From a virus, in IMG/VR virus record IMGVR_UViG_3300022074_004717, positions 1-32,964 of that record: a stretch of DNA of 32,964 nt. One strand, written 5' to 3'. Position 1 is the first letter of the stretch; every line of letters begins with the position of its first letter. This document shows positions 13,698 through 21,898 of the stretch, one piece after another. Made by a program: the position numbers and the translations under genes. The notes beneath the pieces were generated by a model. The model was not told where the DNA came from, searched no databases, and saw only the letters and a list, made by a program, of their open reading frames with translations.

Positions 13698-13747
13698 ATT
13701 ATAACAGGAAACCTCAATATGTAGTGCAGGTTAAACTAATTTTAACC
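13698..13747 (-). promoter_or_regulatory. pstS promoter with Pho-box-like inverted repeat
   Basis: Minus strand TATAAT lies at 13698-13703, with no good -35 box at the right distance. Upstream is a perfect inverted repeat GGTTAAA-5-TTTAACC (13729-13747); TTTAACC resembles the TTAACC units of cyanobacterial Pho boxes. A good -10 without -35 fits activator-dependent transcription. Confidence 0.55.
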
Positions 13748-13748
13748 A

Positions 13749-13778
13749 TAAAAAAACCTCCCCATAAGAGGAGGTTAG
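13749..13778 (-). terminator. Rho-independent terminator after the outer-membrane protein gene
   Basis: Minus strand AACCTCC (13770-13776), loop, GGAGGTT (13755-13761) and a run of Ts (13751-13756 and on). It separates the gene at 13797-14177 from pstS, so pstS has an independent transcript. Confidence 0.85.
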
Positions 13779-13796
13779 CATTACGTAACGTGAGGA

Positions 13797-14177
13797 TCAG
13801 AAGTCGAACTTAACTCCGACCTTGGTTCCCCAATCAACGATCTCATCACCATCAGCATCTTCACCGGCAGTCATACCAGCAATCTCGCCATAGATACCCA
13901 GAGTCTCAGTTGCGGCGTAAGATACACCAACCTTACCGGACAGTTCAGTCTCGGTATCATCAGCAACTTCGCTATGAACGAAAGCAGGACCACCTTGGAC
14001 ATAGTAAGATACACGACCAGCAGCACCTTCGTATCCAACGTGAAGGTCTGTGGTTGCCCCAGAGTACTCGCCGTCAGGATATGCGGCATTGGCCTCCAGA
14101 TTGACATAGGGACCTGCTACGGCAGCGCCAGCGAAAAGGGGAAGTGCAGCAGATGCTGCGATTACGGATTTGAACAT
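13797..14177 (-). CDS. Small outer-membrane beta-barrel-like protein
   Basis: 126 residues with a signal peptide (MFKSVIAASAALPLFAGAAVAG) and alternating beta-strand pattern (YVNLEANAAY, TDLHVGYEGA, GRVSYYVQGGPAF, LSGKVGVSYAA), ending in GVKFDF with terminal Phe, the usual end of outer-membrane barrels. It is too short for a trimeric porin and looks like an 8-strand small barrel. It could change outer-membrane permeability or be a surface protein made late. The gene has a late promoter (14315-14322), a structured 137-base leader, a GAGG ribosome site and its own terminator. Confidence 0.75.
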   Translation of the reverse strand: MFKSVIAASAALPLFAGAAVAGPYVNLEANAAYPDGEYSGATTDLHVGYEGAAGRVSYYVQGGPAFVHSEVADDTETELSGKVGVSYAATETLGIYGEIAGMTAGEDADGDEIVDWGTKVGVKFDF

Positions 14178-14200
14178 TAGTTTTACCTCGTTTATTTACT

Positions 14201-14271
14201 TGCGGAATGGTTACCCGCAGATGAAAAGAACCTCGACTTGGTTCTGCTGTTTCCTCGATTGATCAGATCGA
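14201..14271 (-). other. Three consecutive stem-loops in a 5' leader
   Basis: Inverted repeats TGCGG/CCGCA (14201-14205, 14215-14219), AGAACC/GGTTCT (14227-14232, 14240-14245) and TCGAT/ATCGA (14255-14259, 14267-14271) lie between the late promoter and the gene at 14177. They would fold in the mRNA leader and could stabilise it or control translation. No known riboswitch is recognised. Confidence 0.45.
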
Positions 14272-14314
14272 TTAGACTCACTCAAATAATTGCGGAGGTC
14301 GTCTATGGAAAAAG

Positions 14315-14322
14315 TATTTATA
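14315..14322 (-). promoter_or_regulatory. T4-type late promoter
   Basis: Exact TATAAATA on the minus strand, 138 bases upstream of the outer-membrane protein gene and directly downstream of the end of the glycan cluster. Confidence 0.7.
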
Positions 14323-14323
14323 G

Positions 14324-14347
14324 TAACAAAATTATATCATTTTGTTA
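14324..14347. repeat. AT-rich perfect inverted repeat at the end of the glycan cluster
   Basis: TAACAAAAT, six bases, ATTTTGTTA: a perfect 9-bp inverted repeat. One arm contains the TAA stop of the gene ending at 14345. It may act as a 3' end hairpin of the cluster transcript, though it has no GC-rich stem. Confidence 0.5.
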
Positions 14348-15154
14348 ACTAGGTGGGTTGTCCTCACTCTTGGCATTAGAGTTTTCAGTAATCCTACCTA
14401 GGAAAGGATCATAGTTCATCCACTCACGAATGTCAACTGATGGTCCTTGTTGTTGCCAGTAATTTGACAGTGCATCATGTGGTGCTTTATGAAACACCGT
14501 AATATGCTCCTGGTGAATTGTAGATCCAAAGTTCATATTATACAAGAACAATGGAATCGTATAAGTTCTACCAGTCTCAAGGATAGTGTCCTCTGAAACT
14601 GCTCTTGGTTTCACACCATTATCAAGTTTATATTTGTCCCCACGAATATGATGTCTCATCATCTTCGCAGCATGATGTCGAGAGATAAGATAGACAGCAG
14701 CAGAGAAGTCATTGATAAACTTCAAGTGCAACTTCACATGAATATCACCCGTACATATGGTGGTTAGTTGAAGACAATCCCAGTCATATGGTGCCAGACC
14801 GATAAACTCCTGCCATGTAAAGTTCCAATGGCGAACTGTTGAGAAATCCACATCATCCTCAAGAATCATGCAGTAATCATCATCAGTTTCTTCATAGAAA
14901 TGCTTGATGGCTTTGAGATGTGACATACAGCATCCCAACTCATTCTGAGATACATTGTCAGGAATTCTTCCTTTAAGATAAGATGATACATCATCCTCTC
15001 TACCATCATATCCAGAGATACGAGTATGATTTTCTACCTTCCAATACTTAAATTGCTCCTCCATGTAGAAACGTCTGTCTTCATCAGCATCAAGATTTAA
15101 CCAATAGATATGGGGAATACCTTTCAGTTTGAAGGCAGATTTATTTTTCTCCAT
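14345..15154 (-). CDS. Glycosyltransferase family 25-like
   Basis: 269 residues from the ATG at 15154; an in-frame ATG at 15178 is an alternative, and neither has a clear ribosome site. The GT25 pattern is visible: IPHIYWLNLDADEDRR near the N-terminus, ELGCCMSHLKAIKHF and MILEDDVDFS (the acidic metal/nucleotide site). GT25 enzymes, such as LPS galactosyltransferases, add a sugar from a nucleotide donor to LPS or protein glycans. Last gene of the sugar cluster, 4 bases after a GT11 gene. Acceptor and sugar unknown. Confidence 0.85.
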   Translation of the reverse strand: MEKNKSAFKLKGIPHIYWLNLDADEDRRFYMEEQFKYWKVENHTRISGYDGREDDVSSYLKGRIPDNVSQNELGCCMSHLKAIKHFYEETDDDYCMILEDDVDFSTVRHWNFTWQEFIGLAPYDWDCLQLTTICTGDIHVKLHLKFINDFSAAVYLISRHHAAKMMRHHIRGDKYKLDNGVKPRAVSEDTILETGRTYTIPLFLYNMNFGSTIHQEHITVFHKAPHDALSNYWQQQGPSVDIREWMNYDPFLGRITENSNAKSEDNPPS

Positions 15155-15158
15155 CTTA

Positions 15159-15965
15159 CTAAATTCGTGTCCATCCATCGGGAATAATGTCTTTTGTATT
15201 GTGGTCTTTTGTGTATCCAGTTCCAAACCATTGCTTAGGTGCGATTACTTTCTTCTTCTTATTCGCAGACAACCATGCACCCCACCAAGAGAATGTGGAG
15301 TTAGCAATAATAAAGTCAGAGCACAAACTCATCAGACATAAATCAACACGATTGTCGTCATTCTCAGAGACCATAAAGCGATCATCAGAGAACAGTTCTT
15401 GCTCCTGACACCATGCTGGGTCATCGGAGAATACAATCACCTCACGATCATCACTAAAGTGACTCAATGCTTGCTCATAATACTCTATGGAACATGGTGG
15501 ATGATTATCACTATTAATAACATAGTCACCACGACGAACATGAAGTGCAATCGGAAAGTCCAACTGCCATATCATCTCTTGACAAGGTTGAAGAACTTCA
15601 CTCTTAAAAACAAAGTCTTCACGAATCTCATCCTCAATCTTCTTGAAGTATTTCTCTGTCTGAAAGTAACCTTGAAGACTTACGTGGTCAGGACACATCG
15701 CATAGAGTTCCTCATCAAAGTGAAAAAATCTCTCCTGAACTGTTGGAGCATGTCCATTATTCAGTAGTGCTACCTTGACCGGTAGATCAAAAGAATCAAA
15801 CAACTCGGTACGGAGCATATTGCCAATACCATCATCTACTGCATCCTTATAATAAGGAATACAGATGTCAGTCTCAATGTTTCTTGCAATCCCTTTCAGA
15901 GACGCATATTGAAACATCTGATTGGCGAGTCTACCCATTCGCCCAAGGGCATTGAATCCTATCAT
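15159..15965 (-). CDS. Glycosyltransferase family 11 (alpha-1,2-fucosyltransferase type)
   Basis: 268 residues. GT11 motifs: the N-terminal GRMGRLANQMFQYASLKGIA, ALHVRRGDYV (the HxRRGDY donor site), and the C-terminal FIIANSTFSWWGAWLS. These enzymes transfer L-fucose from GDP-L-fucose. It is clearly related to the GT11 gene at 16762 (shared GYFQTEKYFK, WCQEQE, LCLMSLC and SFSWWGAWL), so the two are paralogues separated by a GT2-like gene. ATGA overlap with the upstream gene. Confidence 0.9.
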   Translation of the reverse strand: MIGFNALGRMGRLANQMFQYASLKGIARNIETDICIPYYKDAVDDGIGNMLRTELFDSFDLPVKVALLNNGHAPTVQERFFHFDEELYAMCPDHVSLQGYFQTEKYFKKIEDEIREDFVFKSEVLQPCQEMIWQLDFPIALHVRRGDYVINSDNHPPCSIEYYEQALSHFSDDREVIVFSDDPAWCQEQELFSDDRFMVSENDDNRVDLCLMSLCSDFIIANSTFSWWGAWLSANKKKKVIAPKQWFGTGYTKDHNTKDIIPDGWTRI

Positions 15966-16771
15966 TTCAATTGTTCTATACGTCGTTTAAGGTAGTCCTG
16001 GTTTTCATAATACTCCACTAGCGTATTCCTGTCAAATGTTTTGATAGTGTTCCAGAGAGTATAGTTATTATTAAAATTTGGATTACTAAACCAGGAGTTA
16101 TATGTCCTACCATGCTCTAAATGATAGGCATAACTATTCAATCTGACAATCCGATTACCAAGTATACTCATCCTATAATAAAACTCATCATCTTCACATC
16201 CCCATGAGATAAAGTTCTCATTCATCATGTAGGAATCAATATACTTCTGTCGATCTACGAACTGACACCACCCAATCGTTGAGTTATGTAGCGACTTTTT
16301 CTTATCAAGTGTTTCAGTATTCAGAGTCTGAACAAACTCATTAAAGATATCCATATCATATTCTGCTCTCCACTGATAGATACCACACTGATACGGATAT
16401 ACTACGTCTGCCTCTCCCTGCATTATCAACTGATAGGCATTATGATATGATTCTTTGGGTAGAATACAATCAGCATCGTAGTTTGCCACAACCTTGGTAT
16501 CTGAAGCAACTATCAGATCATTAAGAACTTTACTCTTACAGAACAAGTCTTCATCAGACTCCTCAAAGATATGTGTCAGATTTAATACCTTAGTCCCAAC
16601 ATACTTTTTAATCTCAGGTATAGCTCTAAACTTAAAGGTAGAATGCTTTGATACTTCTTTGACGATTACTTTTGCATTTGTGTGATACAAAAGATAAGAA
16701 ACCGAAGATATGATGTTCCTCAGTCTATCCTCTGTTTCTATTCGTGTTGGAACAAGAAATGTTAGATCCAT
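15962..16771 (-). CDS. Glycosyltransferase, GT-A fold (GT2-like)
   Basis: 269 residues. Starts MDLTFLVPTRIETEDRLRNI, has a DxD-type site (VVANYDADCILP) and a C-terminal acceptor/catalytic block WGCEDDEFYYRMSILG, as in GT2/GT27-type transferases with a galactosyltransferase-like end. The ATG at 16771 is chosen over a GTG two codons earlier because AAGGAG lies 5 bases before it. It overlaps the GT11 gene upstream by 10 bases. Sugar unknown. Confidence 0.85.
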   Translation of the reverse strand: MDLTFLVPTRIETEDRLRNIISSVSYLLYHTNAKVIVKEVSKHSTFKFRAIPEIKKYVGTKVLNLTHIFEESDEDLFCKSKVLNDLIVASDTKVVANYDADCILPKESYHNAYQLIMQGEADVVYPYQCGIYQWRAEYDMDIFNEFVQTLNTETLDKKKSLHNSTIGWCQFVDRQKYIDSYMMNENFISWGCEDDEFYYRMSILGNRIVRLNSYAYHLEHGRTYNSWFSNPNFNNNYTLWNTIKTFDRNTLVEYYENQDYLKRRIEQLK

Positions 16772-17619
16772 AACCACTCCTTCGGAATCAAATCATCCAT
16801 CTTATAGTGATCATATTGCGATCCAAACCATTTTTTTGGTGCAACTATTGTCTTATCTGGATTATCAATCAACCATGCGCCCCACCAAGAGAATGAACTG
16901 TTGGCAATAATAGCATCCGTGCATAGGGACATCAAACACAGGTCCGTCCAAGGCACTCTCTGACCATCATACATCTCGTCTGTGGTCTCTGAGAGGATAA
17001 ATCTGTCTGGTTGGAAAAATTCCTGCTCCTGACACCACTCAATCACATCAGAAAATACTACTACGGGAACATTCTCCGGGAACTTTGAGAGTGCTCTCTT
17101 ATAGTAATCCCATGTCTGAACTGGATGTGCTGCTTCCAGATTCACATATGCCCAAGGAAGTTTTGGATCACCACGACGAATGTGTAAGAAAATCTTCTGC
17201 TCAGAATCAATACTATCAATCATGTCTTTACATGGTTCATAGATTTCATCTTGGAACTGAAAGTCCTCACGTATTTCTTTCTCTACGTTCTTAAAGTACT
17301 TTTCAGTCTGAAAGTATCCATCAAGATTCACATCATCAGGGCACAAGTCAAATAGTTCTTGATTGAAATGAAACTCTTTCCATACAGCCCATCGATTATT
17401 ATCTGGAATACCATGATGATCCTCAGTGGCACCAGTCATCTTGAAAGTATCAAACATACAATAGTTGTTCTCACATCCGAACTCATCAACACCCGATGTG
17501 CCTGGTGGTGGAATCACCCAATCAAATCCACGATTCGCAGCAATACCTCTGAGTGCTGCATACTGAAACATCTGGTTGCCAAGACGACCAGACTTACCAA
17601 GTTTATTAAATGATAACAT
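16762..17619 (-). CDS. Glycosyltransferase family 11 (second copy)
   Basis: 285 residues with GT11 motifs: GKSGRLGNQMFQYAALRGIA, FLHIRRGDPK, and IIANSSFSWWGAWLID. In the donor motif the usual RRGDY reads RRGDP. Related to the gene at 15159, but with an insert (about residues 35-60) not shared. Likely uses GDP-L-fucose or a related GDP-L-sugar; the GDP-mannose 3,5-epimerase-like gene in this cluster could supply GDP-L-galactose (inference). Its start overlaps the stop of the upstream SDR gene. Confidence 0.9.
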   Translation of the reverse strand: MLSFNKLGKSGRLGNQMFQYAALRGIAANRGFDWVIPPPGTSGVDEFGCENNYCMFDTFKMTGATEDHHGIPDNNRWAVWKEFHFNQELFDLCPDDVNLDGYFQTEKYFKNVEKEIREDFQFQDEIYEPCKDMIDSIDSEQKIFLHIRRGDPKLPWAYVNLEAAHPVQTWDYYKRALSKFPENVPVVVFSDVIEWCQEQEFFQPDRFILSETTDEMYDGQRVPWTDLCLMSLCTDAIIANSSFSWWGAWLIDNPDKTIVAPKKWFGSQYDHYKMDDLIPKEWLWI

Positions 17620-18473
17620 CAGTAACCATACTCCTTTTTCATTTCATTAAATACTTTTCTTATCCCCACATCAATAGTGGTCTTGGGAACCCACCAATTT
17701 AAAATATAATTGTCTGCCTCATTTCTTTTGTCCATCTGAACACTGTCTTTAGCCAGTCCAGAGTTGATCTTTACATCATGCATATCAATTAATCCAAAAC
17801 AACCCTGAATGATGTTAGCAATCTCTCTGACAGTATTGGAATGGAATGATGTAATGTGAAGTGGATCTTCTGGTTTGAAGTCAGTATAATTTTCCATAAC
17901 TGTCTCTAGTGCTTCGCAGCAGTCCTCAGCATAGAGAAACTGACGTTCTTCTGTTCCATCAGTCAACATTTCAAACTGACCCTCCTCAAATCCTTTACGG
18001 ATGAAGTCAGTAATCACATGAGCTTTCTCCATATCTTTTTCAATACCATAGACATTCCAGAACTTAACAGTCAGTCCTTTGAGTGCAGTAGTATGCAGTT
18101 CACCAACACGTTTCATTACACCATAAGGAGAATATGACATGTTACTCATCTGAGATGAAGCAAATACAAACCTCTTGTGATACTTCTCAAGTAAGGCAAA
18201 GGTATTTGCCATCATGCGGGTATTATTACTAATGAACTCAAACGTATGCTGATACTTCTTAAGATACCGTGAACCACCAACATCAAACGAAAGAAAGAAT
18301 ACAAAATCTGCATTCTTAATAATACTCTCAATATAAGTGTTTGGTGTTACTCTAAGATCATTTTGAGGTCCATCAATAATATCAACACCAATAACATCGT
18401 GCCCCTTGCCTAGAAGATATTCCTCTAAATATGCACCAATCTGACCGGCAGATCCTAAAATAGCAACTCTCAT
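17619..18473 (-). CDS. NAD-dependent sugar epimerase/dehydratase (extended SDR)
   Basis: 284 residues. The Rossmann motif is RVAILGSAGQIGAYLEEYLL, and the catalytic triad is visible: FASSQMSN (Ser) and SPYGVMKRVGE (Tyr and Lys). Extended SDRs convert nucleotide sugars (epimerisation, dehydration or reduction). The ATG at 18473 forms an ATGA overlap with the HAD phosphatase gene, so it is preferred to a GTG two codons earlier. The pairing with a HAD phosphatase and the kinase and nucleotidyltransferase upstream recalls the last step of ADP-heptose synthesis (HldD), but specificity cannot be read from the sequence. Confidence 0.85.
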   Translation of the reverse strand: MRVAILGSAGQIGAYLEEYLLGKGHDVIGVDIIDGPQNDLRVTPNTYIESIIKNADFVFFLSFDVGGSRYLKKYQHTFEFISNNTRMMANTFALLEKYHKRFVFASSQMSNMSYSPYGVMKRVGELHTTALKGLTVKFWNVYGIEKDMEKAHVITDFIRKGFEEGQFEMLTDGTEERQFLYAEDCCEALETVMENYTDFKPEDPLHITSFHSNTVREIANIIQGCFGLIDMHDVKINSGLAKDSVQMDKRNEADNYILNWWVPKTTIDVGIRKVFNEMKKEYGY

Positions 18474-18817
18474 ACCCACAATACTCTCCCATCCTTAAAG
18501 AAGTCGGCACAATTTATTCCTCGATCATCAATGTAATAATCTGCTGTTGGTTTACCAAGATGAAGTTCATGATATTTACATCCCCACAAACTTAATTGTA
18601 TCTCAGTAAACTCGTAAAATTCTTTTTTAGCCAGGTCTGCATTATTTTTATGCCTACCCATTCCTCTGGCAGTTAAGTATATGATGATGTGCCCTTCATC
18701 ATATAGTTTATTTATTTTATCAATCCTATCATTGATTGGCAATGCCTGATCGTATCTGGTTTCGTCAGTTGGTCCAGGAATGCAGATAGTTCCATCAATA
18801 TCAACAACATATTTCAT
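18470..18817 (-). CDS. HAD-family sugar phosphatase
   Basis: 115 residues with HAD motifs: VVDIDGTIC (nucleophile and acid Asp), IYLTARGMGRH (motif II Thr), a Lys in LGKPTADYY and YIDDRGINC (motif IV acidic pair). Short HAD proteins of this type occur in capsule and LPS clusters and remove phosphates from sugar phosphates. Within this cluster it could do the GmhB-like step between kinase and nucleotidyltransferase (inference). Overlaps both neighbours by 4 bases. Confidence 0.85.
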   Translation of the reverse strand: MKYVVDIDGTICIPGPTDETRYDQALPINDRIDKINKLYDEGHIIIYLTARGMGRHKNNADLAKKEFYEFTEIQLSLWGCKYHELHLGKPTADYYIDDRGINCADFFKDGRVLWV

Positions 18818-19632
18818 TCTACTATCACCTCATATAATCCAATACATCCACCTTCTGGGACGTGCCAATTACAAATGCAGCAATATATTTTTCCATTCTC
18901 TTCATATATTGAAAGTGGATCCTCTACAGCACTTTTACCAGTAATAAGGTCTGGACCCATAACAGAGGTCTTTAGATCAGAAGTAAGGGTATATAAGTAT
19001 GGTTTATGATTCCAGGCATCTGTAGTTCTATGTCCCAATCCAACATATAAATCAAGTTTTTCGCTATAAATTAACGGACTACCACCTCTGCTCGATGAAA
19101 TGGGCAGTCCTCTCTTCACATTTTCAAATGGTGTCACCCAGGTACACTCTCCTGTTTCCACATCACAATGTAGAATATTAATTTCAGGATCGATAGTTAA
19201 GATAATGTACAACTCATCATCTTTTACAAGTGCCATCCAGTTTTTTCCAAGGACTCTAAGAGGTGATGGAGGAACTCCATCGATAAAAAGATTGATTGCT
19301 CTTTCCTCTAGAATATCAACCAACTTATATCTCAGTATCTCTTGATGATTTGGATCCCAAGTTAAAGAATAAGGTTTACTATTATACACAAAGGTTCTAG
19401 GATCCTCACCCTGTGTTATCGGTTTTCTGTATATGAGATTAAAATCTTCATCATAATGAATAATGTCCAGAACATCATCTAAACTGGCATTACCAGTTCT
19501 GCATGTGCCAACGTAACCTTTACCACCAGGATATTTTACCATACTGGCATACATTCCAATATCATAATATCCATCAGATTGTCTGGTCCAATGATGGAAG
19601 TCTTTTATATGCTTTAGAGTTGCTGTAGTCAT
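18814..19632 (-). CDS. Five-bladed beta-propeller protein, GH130/GH43-like
   Basis: 272 residues with repeated beta-propeller blades. An EDPR motif (GEDPRTFVYNSKPYSLTW) and RGGSPLIYSEKLDLYVGLGH plus AVEDPLSIYEENGKIYCCIC resemble GH130 mannoside phosphorylases and related propeller enzymes acting on mannose-type glycans; some members make rather than break bonds. It lies among glycosyltransferases, one base after the GT10 gene, so it may transfer or trim a sugar in the same glycan. Catalytic residues beyond EDPR are not certain. Confidence 0.65.
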   Translation of the reverse strand: MTTATLKHIKDFHHWTRQSDGYYDIGMYASMVKYPGGKGYVGTCRTGNASLDDVLDIIHYDEDFNLIYRKPITQGEDPRTFVYNSKPYSLTWDPNHQEILRYKLVDILEERAINLFIDGVPPSPLRVLGKNWMALVKDDELYIILTIDPEINILHCDVETGECTWVTPFENVKRGLPISSSRGGSPLIYSEKLDLYVGLGHRTTDAWNHKPYLYTLTSDLKTSVMGPDLITGKSAVEDPLSIYEENGKIYCCICNWHVPEGGCIGLYEVIVE

Positions 19633-19633
19633 A

Positions 19634-20443
19634 TTATTGTAGATAATTTTCCCAGATAAAATCTTCTAGAACTTCCATCTTCTTTGCTCTCTCTAAGTTA
19701 TCATGGATTGCATCCATACTATCATAGTATAAATCTTCAGAAACATCAAATTCATCACTCAAAGTGATTATACCGTCCGTATTAAAATAATTCCCAATAT
19801 CAGAAGCACCAAGGTAAACAGGAATGGTGCCTGTAGCAAAACAATCTAATATTTTCTCAGTAAAATATGTCTCATACTCTCCATTCTCAATCGCTACAGA
19901 GAACATATAATCACACAGACCTTCCTCTTTTAATTCAATTTCATTAAATCCTCGACCATATAAATCAACCTGATCTCCAATCCTTTCAACCCATTCAAGA
20001 CGCTTTGCATGACCAGCACACATATTCTTATTGGATGCAATCATGGAAATCATCTTAGATTTGTCATAAATCTTAGGTTCTTTAATCCAAAATCCTTGTG
20101 CAGGAACCCATTTATACTTATCACCCAAGGCAAGTAATCTCTGGTCGTGAGTAAAGATTGTATGATATGTTTCCTCGACTAATTTTTGATTTTCAATTAT
20201 ACTTTCTACCAGTGAAGGTCTAATATATTTGGACTCTAGAAGCCACAAATATTTTGGACCCTTACGATTATCTCGTATTCCATCATTGATTGTATTATCA
20301 ATATAGAAAGTTCCGTCTGCTAGAGGATCGTCAACCGACCACTCAAGATACTTTGACTCTTTACCATGAACTGAATATCCTTTATTACCATTGGTAAGGT
20401 GGGTGAAAGTATTTCCAACCAAGTTATATTTTACTCTACTCAT
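19634..20443 (-). CDS. Glycosyltransferase family 10-like (alpha-1,3-fucosyltransferase type)
   Basis: 269 residues. The C-terminal half has the GT10 signature block: ENGEYETYFTEKILDCFATG and TIPVYLGASDIGNYFN, with the N-terminal half lacking clear motifs. GT10 enzymes transfer L-fucose from GDP-L-fucose, so this is a third fucosyltransferase-type enzyme in the cluster. It overlaps the FkbM-like gene upstream by 4 bases. Confidence 0.85.
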   Translation of the reverse strand: MSRVKYNLVGNTFTHLTNGNKGYSVHGKESKYLEWSVDDPLADGTFYIDNTINDGIRDNRKGPKYLWLLESKYIRPSLVESIIENQKLVEETYHTIFTHDQRLLALGDKYKWVPAQGFWIKEPKIYDKSKMISMIASNKNMCAGHAKRLEWVERIGDQVDLYGRGFNEIELKEEGLCDYMFSVAIENGEYETYFTEKILDCFATGTIPVYLGASDIGNYFNTDGIITLSDEFDVSEDLYYDSMDAIHDNLERAKKMEVLEDFIWENYLQ

Positions 20444-21225
20444 AATATAACTGGACCTTTGTAAAAGTCTTCGTGTATGTATAAGGTATTAAGACCATCC
20501 GTTACTGCTTCAATATATTCATTCGGCAATGCATAAGTCACTGGGTCTTTACCAGTATGATAAGTCTCAATAAACATAAGTCTTGGTCGATGCTTATCAA
20601 AGTCAATACCATTAATAATACTAACCTCAGCAGATTCCGCATCGATCAACATGAAATCAATGTCATAAGGACATCCATTCTCTTCTAAGATATCAGAGGT
20701 TCTATCGCAAAGAACACGTCTTCCTTGATAATTATATGGATCAATCTCTTCTGTAATCGTGAAATCGCTAGTATCTACTAATGTCTCATGATGCTCCAAG
20801 ATACAAACCTTTTTACTATCAGATGCACCTTTACGAATAAACTTAATTTTATTAAAGTGCTCTTCTGATAGTGTCTTTTTGAAGACTGGTTCCAATTCAT
20901 TATCAATAAACTCACGAAGAGGATCAATATAAATTCCAGTCCAACCCTGTTGGATCAATTCTACAGTGTGATTGTCTCCTTGGATAATCTTACCACTATC
21001 CCAATCTACATCCCAATCAAGAATCCTATCGCTGTTATTAGGATTAACATATCCTTTCTCTCCAGATCCAGTGGAACTATGAAATCCCATCTTTGTCCAG
21101 TCAAGCACCTCACCAACACCAATTTCTACAAGAAATCCATCAGTCTTATTTTTAAAGAACTGCTCGTAGATATTGACAATCCATGGAGATTGTCCATTTC
21201 TCATTCTATCTGAAAATTTTAACAT
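20440..21225 (-). CDS. FkbM-like SAM-dependent methyltransferase
   Basis: 261 residues. SAM-binding start TDGFLVEIGVGEV, and DFMLIDAESAEVSIINGIDF followed by PRLMFIE, the FkbM-type pattern (IDxEGxExxIL...). Such enzymes methylate sugar hydroxyls or related groups. The long insert between motif I and the acidic motif is unusual. Probably methylates a sugar of the glycan made by this cluster. One base separates it from talC. Confidence 0.75.
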   Translation of the reverse strand: MLKFSDRMRNGQSPWIVNIYEQFFKNKTDGFLVEIGVGEVLDWTKMGFHSSTGSGEKGYVNPNNSDRILDWDVDWDSGKIIQGDNHTVELIQQGWTGIYIDPLREFIDNELEPVFKKTLSEEHFNKIKFIRKGASDSKKVCILEHHETLVDTSDFTITEEIDPYNYQGRRVLCDRTSDILEENGCPYDIDFMLIDAESAEVSIINGIDFDKHRPRLMFIETYHTGKDPVTYALPNEYIEAVTDGLNTLYIHEDFYKGPVIL

Positions 21226-21226
21226 A

Positions 21227-21898
21227 TCAATTCATCCAAGCAGAGAAATCTTTCATGAATCCATTATAAGACTCTGTTGTTTTGGGATGGGAAACCATCT
21301 CCTTAATCACAGGAAGTCCTGTGGTTACAATATCAGCACCATAATCCCATGCATCGCATACGTCCTGCTGTGTGCGAATACTACCAGCAATGATCTGAGT
21401 ATCCAAACCATTCTCAAGGATGTAACGTCTAGTTCTCTTCAAAGCTCGCTCTACATCACCACCGTGTTGCTTGAGGCGGCAATAGAACAGAGAGACATAC
21501 TTAGCACCAGCAGAGGCACAATGGATAAGTTGCTGCTCGCTGTAGCAAATGGTAGCGTTGATCTTCACACCATTCTTAGAGCAAGTCTTAATTGCCCTCA
21601 GTTCATCAAATCCAACAGGGATTTTGACATACAAATCAGGACATACAGTAGAAAACTTTTCATAGATCTCACATGCTTGCTTCACAATCGCATCATATTC
21701 TTCAGCAAAAACTTCTACACTTAGAGAAAGATTCTCTGCTCCACAATACTCAGAGAGTTTCATGATCAAGTCATCAAAACTTCCTTGTGGTTCCTTAGCA
21801 ATAATAGATGGGTTGGTAGTTACACCCTGAATCACACCCATATCATGTGCTACCTTAATCTCATCAAGGTTAGCAGTATCAGCAAACAGATAATTCAT
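21227..21898 (-). CDS. talC: Transaldolase (TalC / fructose-6-phosphate aldolase type)
   Basis: 223 residues, the short TalC type. Motifs: FADTANLDEI, GVTTNPSIIAKE, the Schiff-base Lys in DLYVKIPVG, and QIIAGSIRTQQD, with TTGLPVIKEM near the end. Transaldolase moves dihydroxyacetone units between pentose-phosphate intermediates, interconverting sedoheptulose-7-P and fructose-6-P. Cyanophage talC is known as a carbon-redirecting gene, but here it is inside a sugar cluster, with an ATGA overlap to a cupin and followed by a methyltransferase, so it may also feed the cluster's own precursor pathway. Confidence 0.93.
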   Translation of the reverse strand: MNYLFADTANLDEIKVAHDMGVIQGVTTNPSIIAKEPQGSFDDLIMKLSEYCGAENLSLSVEVFAEEYDAIVKQACEIYEKFSTVCPDLYVKIPVGFDELRAIKTCSKNGVKINATICYSEQQLIHCASAGAKYVSLFYCRLKQHGGDVERALKRTRRYILENGLDTQIIAGSIRTQQDVCDAWDYGADIVTTGLPVIKEMVSHPKTTESYNGFMKDFSAWMN

